A stretch of DNA of 22,223 nucleotides from the NCBI GenBank assembly GCA_900618425.1, contig UZAN01046556.1, positions 203-22,425 on the forward strand. Direction: 5' to 3'. The stretch comes from Echinostoma caproni. Taxonomy: Eukaryota > Platyhelminthes > Trematoda > Plagiorchiida > Echinostomatidae. Below are positions 18,491 to 22,223 of the stretch, piece by piece; position 1 is the stretch's first letter; every line of letters starts with the position of its first letter. The translations under genes were made by a program, and so were the position numbers. Under the pieces are notes generated by a model. The model did no database searches and had not been told where the DNA came from. It saw nothing but the letters and a program-made list of their open reading frames with translations.

Positions 18491-19230
18491 AAACAAGAAG
18501 CAATTTGACGCAGTTGAATCGCTTTTGCCTGAACTCATGTTGAGCTGCCAAAAGAACTTTGTGTCTTTCTAGGTGTTCCACCAGAGAAGCTGCCAAACTT
18601 GACTCCACGACTTTCGATAACACCGGAAGGGGGGTTACAAGTCGGTAGTTAGCGAGGTCCCTGCAACAACCACCTTTGTATACTAGTGAAATAAATCCGT
18701 TTCTACGATTGTGGGAGTGTTGCTTGGTCGGACATTCGTTAGAACAGAATGGCCAGTGGTTCGGATATGTAATTCGCCAGAAAAGGAAGGGATTTCGGGT
18801 GTATATTAACCGCACCCAGGGTTAGATTTTTTCGCAAAGCCGTTAGTTTCGCTTTGACATTTTCAGCAGTAAATGCTACGCTGGTCAGCGAAGGATATGA
18901 AAGATGACACTAAAGGGAAGGTGGATGTAGACCTTCAACCTGTGGTGCAGAAAAATCGTTGGAATACCGAGTTTTCAGTATTTCAGCTGCTTCCGTTGGA
19001 GTGGCTGCAACTCTCCCAGTGCAGCTTAGTGCCGATATACCAAACTTGACTTTCCTAAATGAGTTAACGTGTTATCACAACAACTAGTGTTAGAGATGAA
19101 TCCCTGTACTATCGCCTCTTGGTACACCAGCTTATCCTCACGAATCAGCCTTGTTGTTCGCGCTTGTTTGTGCAAGGTCTGGAGTGCACCCTCGAATGAG
19201 GCCTACACCGGGCTGGGCGACCGAGGAGCA
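18491..19230 (-). pseudogene. CR1-type reverse transcriptase, 5' part (element CR1-2)
   Basis: On the minus strand the sequence from 18815 to 18491 reads RRNGFISLVYKGGCCRDLAN, YRLVTPLPVLSKVVESSLAA, SLVEHLERHKVLLAAQHEF and RQKRFNCVKLLLV. These are RT fingers motifs of the CR1/Jockey group (VYKKGxxxDPANYRPVSLLPVLSKVxE, QHGFR). Upstream, broken frames to about 19230 include TLHKQARTTRLIREDKLVYQ, consistent with the pre-RT region, and no endonuclease is seen. The frame would continue directly into ARQMK...DVVDAIYLDFS at 17654 if the nested A4 copy were absent, so the two parts are one element. Confidence 0.85.
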
Positions 19231-19524
19231 ATACAGCCCATAACTAAAACTAAATATGAACTCTCATTTCTCAAAGAATAGGCCTTCACATATTTCCTCT
19301 CTCAGAGAAAATTGTTGTGTAGTATGCAAATTTCCGTTTCTTAGTTTTTCCACCATCTCACATTCAACCCCCTTCAAACATTCATAATGCCATCTGGATC
19401 TTCAGATGAAAGTGCTAACAGTACTCAAATGGAAATCCGCCCCCTATTCTCTCGTGCAATGCCTCAAATAGCGTCCATGTATCACCAATTGAAGTTCTTC
19501 ATTCTTGATCAACGTTCAAACAAG
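19231..19524. other. Unrecognised DNA between CR1-2 and RTE copy C
   Basis: A short plus-strand open frame from ATG 19387 leads towards the copy C endonuclease but has no recognisable motif. It could be a 5' leader of copy C or unrelated flank. Confidence 0.4.
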
Positions 19525-20447
19525 CCACATTTAACGCGCGTATTGTGATGCGTATGGGACAACAGGCATATTTATCTTATACGATCGATATCCTAGCCAT
19601 CGAAGTGTTTCGCCCAGGAAACTGGCATTCAAGACTCCAGCTCCATCATCCGATTGACGTCCTCATCGAACCCGACCGCAAAGTTTCACCTACACTTCTC
19701 TGGGGACCCGGAGGCTGCGGCTTCCGGTCTTTCTGGCGTTCGTGTGGCTCTCAGTGTTGGCTCTGTATTTAGACAACCACGTAGTCCTCGCCAGTATAAG
19801 CTTCAAACGATCCAACTAACGGTACGCCACTTGACCTACACCCTCCTCGAGTCAGCGACGACACCGCGCAGTAACTGCACCAATCATTGTGGTATAAGCC
19901 TGATTCCAATAGCGTAAAAACTGTTAGCGTTCGTCATTCTTCGCAGATTGCACACTATGCGTGAGGAAAAGGCTGCGTCTGGCGCCGGTCGTGATTCAAT
20001 CTATCAAGTCTTCACCCTCCTATATTTGCTAAAGCGCCACTAAGCCCATCTAAGACAAGCGATCATGGTGTTCTTAGACATCCACGCGGCCTTCGACTTT
20101 GTCGAAAAGACGGCACTACGCAACCGGTTCTTTAGAAACGGAGTACCTGATAAATGTGTAAATTGTATCGCCACACCTCTGGTTAGGTTAGGGCCTATGG
20201 TCAACTTTCACCGCCGTTTGCCGTCTTCACTGGAGTGCGACCCTACATCCTCATTGCCTTAGCCACGGAGGATATTCTACGGCACCCGCTGTCCAGTCAA
20301 ACAAGCGACGGAATCGAACTTCTCCCAGGGAACAAAGTACTCGACTTAATGTATGTCGATGACAACACACTTTGGACCGCTAGGGAATAGAGGTGTTCTT
20401 TGCACCATCCAAGTGCAAAGTGGAGGCCGAAGACTGCCAGCAATGGT
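19525..20447 (+). mobile_element. Internally deleted RTE-type retrotransposon (copy C)
   Basis: The 5' part encodes the start of an RTE endonuclease: NARIVMRMGQQAYLSYTIDI LAIEV, then (frame change) FHLHFSGDPEAAASGLSG. After about 19860 the sequence jumps into the RT: NHCGISLIPIA, LRRLHTMREEKA, DSIYQVFTL, MVFLDIHAAFDFVEKTALRN (block A) and FFRNGVPDK. A frame change then leads to EDILRHPLSSQTSDGIELLP and GNKVLDLMYVDDNTLW, with a YVDD loop at 20352-20363, followed by a stop and FFAPSKCKV. The second half of the endonuclease and the RT N-terminus are deleted, and the C-terminus is not recognised after about 20447. YVDD instead of YADD is a conservative variant and not itself proof of inactivity. 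Confidence 0.75.
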
Positions 20448-21089
20448 GAGTGAAGATGTATGTATATAGATATATATGGATGAGGTCAGGTTTGGTAGTT
20501 TGTCTTTCACTTGCATTCGCATCACCGGTGATGTAGAGAACAATGATCCAAGTTTAGAAGCGGGGAAAGTGGAATTTACAACCATCTGTGACTGTATTAG
20601 GCATTCTGTGAAGCCTCTAAATGGAATAGTTCTTTCTTGAGGACACAGATGCTATCGTGGGAATATTCAAACTTTTGAGATTTCAGTCCCATTACTGGGC
20701 CTCCTGGAAAGTCGTTTCGTTCGGAGCAATTAAATATCACAAAACTATGGTGTATTGAAAGTTCGTCTGAATGTCCTGTAGTCAAATTAAATTTTTATAA
20801 GTTTTGTTCTCGACAGTGCTTTTCGTGAACGTTAGGCATGGGATAATATGAAGCACAGCTGAACGGGAAAATAATTCTAAAACTCAGGTGGCCAGCATTC
20901 TCCATAATTTTATATCGGTTTTTCATTGTGGTTCGATTGGGCGCTTGCAACATCTCCTCTCGACATTTCGCTCGGCGGTTACCGTCTCGAACTTCCTGGA
21001 AGCTTAAACTGGGTTGAAGAAAGTGTTTTACGCTCGTTGGAGACTAAGCGCTAAAATCAGAAAAAGATCAAATAAGTCGTGTTTATAAA
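20448..21089. other. Unrecognised DNA between RTE copies C and B3
   Basis: A short TATA/GTATATAG-rich run lies at about 20458-20477. Open frames at 20346-20585 and 20597-20785 (minus) have no recognisable product. No gene or RNA is supported. Confidence 0.5.
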
Positions 21090-22223
21090 TCATCGTTGTA
21101 CAGCGAGATACAGCGAGATCGCTGCCAAGCTCACAATATACACAGATCAAGTGATAAAGCACAAGATGGAGAGGGATTGGGCCTAATTAGAGGGAGGCAA
21201 AGAAAAACAACCTCTATGTTCAACACACAGAGTACACAATCTAATTGTTCATGCATACCTTTTCAAGCATTCTGGCTTATTAAGAAATGACAACAAGAGT
21301 GCGACTGCTGTCGGTCAGTCGCCATATCCTTTAATGTCTCCAGCCAACCAGCTGTAGAGTCTTTCGGACCCCAACCTGGAAGACGGGAGACACCGACTCT
21401 ACCTAATCGCTCTGTGCATTTCTTCATGCATCATCTGTTGACCACCACGCGGTTTCTTCCAACCTGGAGCCGTAACTGTGAAAAAGGCGCGGTGCGGCGG
21501 ACGATGGCTGGGCATGTGCAATACGTGTCCTAATCAGCGAAGCCGACTAATCTGAATTCAATGGGACAATGAATTCTCCATCGAATCATTACAAATACGC
21601 GACGCCTCACCTCAGAGTTGCTTACAAGCTCGCTCCATCCAACCCGAGCCAAACAACGTAAACATCTGCAGTCGAATACTTCAAGACGGCGAATATATTC
21701 CACGCGCAAATTTAGGGTCTCGCAACCATAGAGCAGAAGAGGCCGCACACTGGCGCAGTATACACGACCTTTCAGTTTCAAACATCGCGTCTGCACCAAA
21801 GGTGTTTCAATCCTGCGTAAGCTGCTCGAGCCTTGGAAATGCGGGCGGTTACTTCATTGACTATGCTACCGTCATTTGAAACGCAGCTACCTAAGTGAAA
21901 NAACTGGCCAGACCCTGGCGCAGTATAAACGACCTTTCAGTTTAAACCATCGCGTCTGCACCAAAGGTGTTTCAATCCTGCGTAAGCTGCTCGAGCCTTG
22001 GAAATGCGGGCGATTACTTCATTGACTATGCTACCGTCATTTGAAACGCAGCTACCTAAGTGAAATATTCCACTACAGCTAGTTCTTGACCATTAAACAT
22101 CAGTGCTGGGGTAGACGACACCCAGTCTTGTAGCATCACTTTGCACTTTGAAAGTGCAAAGTGCATGCCGAAAGGAGATACAGAACTTGCTAGTCTGTCA
22201 AGAGCGCATTGCGCATCCTCCAT
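21090..22223 (-). mobile_element. RTE-type retrotransposon 3' half (copy B3), runs off the right end
   Basis: Reading leftward from 22223, the minus strand shows FGMHFALSKCKVMLQDWV, MFNGQEL, VEYFT and KHLWC-like sequence. After the 165-bp duplication come LKLKGRVYCASVRPLLLYG, CETLNLRVEYIRRLEVFDCR, CLRCLARVGWSELVSNSEV and RRRVF, then a TAPGWKKPRGGQQMMHEE-like block and a GVSRLPGWGPKDSTAGW-like end near 21350. The 3' untranslated region (about 21280-21090) matches the tails of B1 and B2 and ends close to ACGATGATTTATAA. The N-terminal domains and catalytic YADD lie outside the window. Frame breaks show it is inactive as assembled. Confidence 0.85.
21741..22070. repeat. 165-bp tandem duplication in RTE copy B3, with an N near the junction
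   Basis: Unit 1 (21741-21905) and unit 2 (21906-22070) align without gaps and with about seven mismatches that I count by eye, mostly at the unit start. A single ambiguous base lies at 21901, at the junction. The duplicated stretch covers the coding region between the LGSxxT and LKGRVYC motifs. Either a real duplication or two haplotype reads joined without collapsing would give this picture. Confidence 0.8.

Noticed and set aside
22137..22163. 27-base near-perfect palindrome (13-base arms around G 22150)
   Set aside because: It is the coding sequence for the conserved FALSKCKV motif of the RTE protein, which happens to be self-complementary. The matching motif in copy A3 (about 13936) is also partly palindromic, so no regulatory role is needed.
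1..22223. CRISPR arrays, operons, prophage, tRNA or rRNA genes
   Set aside because: No arrays of spaced repeats, no bacterial gene arrangement and no RNA gene consensus were seen. The window is eukaryotic.

Overview
The window is eukaryotic and most likely comes from a trematode flatworm (digenean). It has intron-split coding, GT-AG splice sites and no bacterial gene structure. It is crowded with decayed non-LTR retrotransposons of the RTE type (AP-endonuclease plus reverse transcriptase, resembling the trematode SR2/SR3-like group) and the CR1 type (resembling SR1). Family and clade assignments come from recognised protein motifs; no database search was run.

Positions 1-9160 hold the 3' half of one conserved host gene on the + strand: CPSF3 (CPSF73), the zinc-dependent endonuclease that cuts pre-mRNA 3' ends. 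Five coding exons can be placed (1011-1272, 3162-3358, 4187-4274, 6073-6245, 9047-9133). Their splice phases fit and together give 268 codons plus a stop, followed by an AATAAA signal at 9154. This is close to the length of the matching C-terminal part of human CPSF3. The 5' exons lie left of the window. Three of the four introns carry retroelement debris: a CR1 3' end in intron 1, a rearranged RTE (A1) in intron 3, and a degraded RTE (B1) in intron 4.

Positions 9160-22223 contain no host gene I can support. From left to right they hold: unrecognised DNA; a degraded RTE C-terminus (D, 10158-10570); a 635-base assembly gap (10817-11451); the most complete RTE copy (A3, 11720-14823), with endonuclease, reverse transcriptase and C-terminus but dead from stops, frameshifts and a YADD to YAND change; unrecognised DNA; an internally deleted RTE (B2, minus strand); a CR1 element on the minus strand (16612-19230) split by a nested RTE fragment (A4, 17655-18490); a deleted RTE (C, 19525-20447); and an RTE running off the right end (B3, minus strand) with a 165-bp tandem duplication at an assembly N.

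The main results are the complete exon map of the CPSF3 C-terminal half, including a 28-codon terminal exon behind a 2.8-kb intron; the order of retroelement insertions; and two single-N seams where the assembly appears to have left overlapping sequence uncollapsed. I found no evidence for a new multi-gene system.
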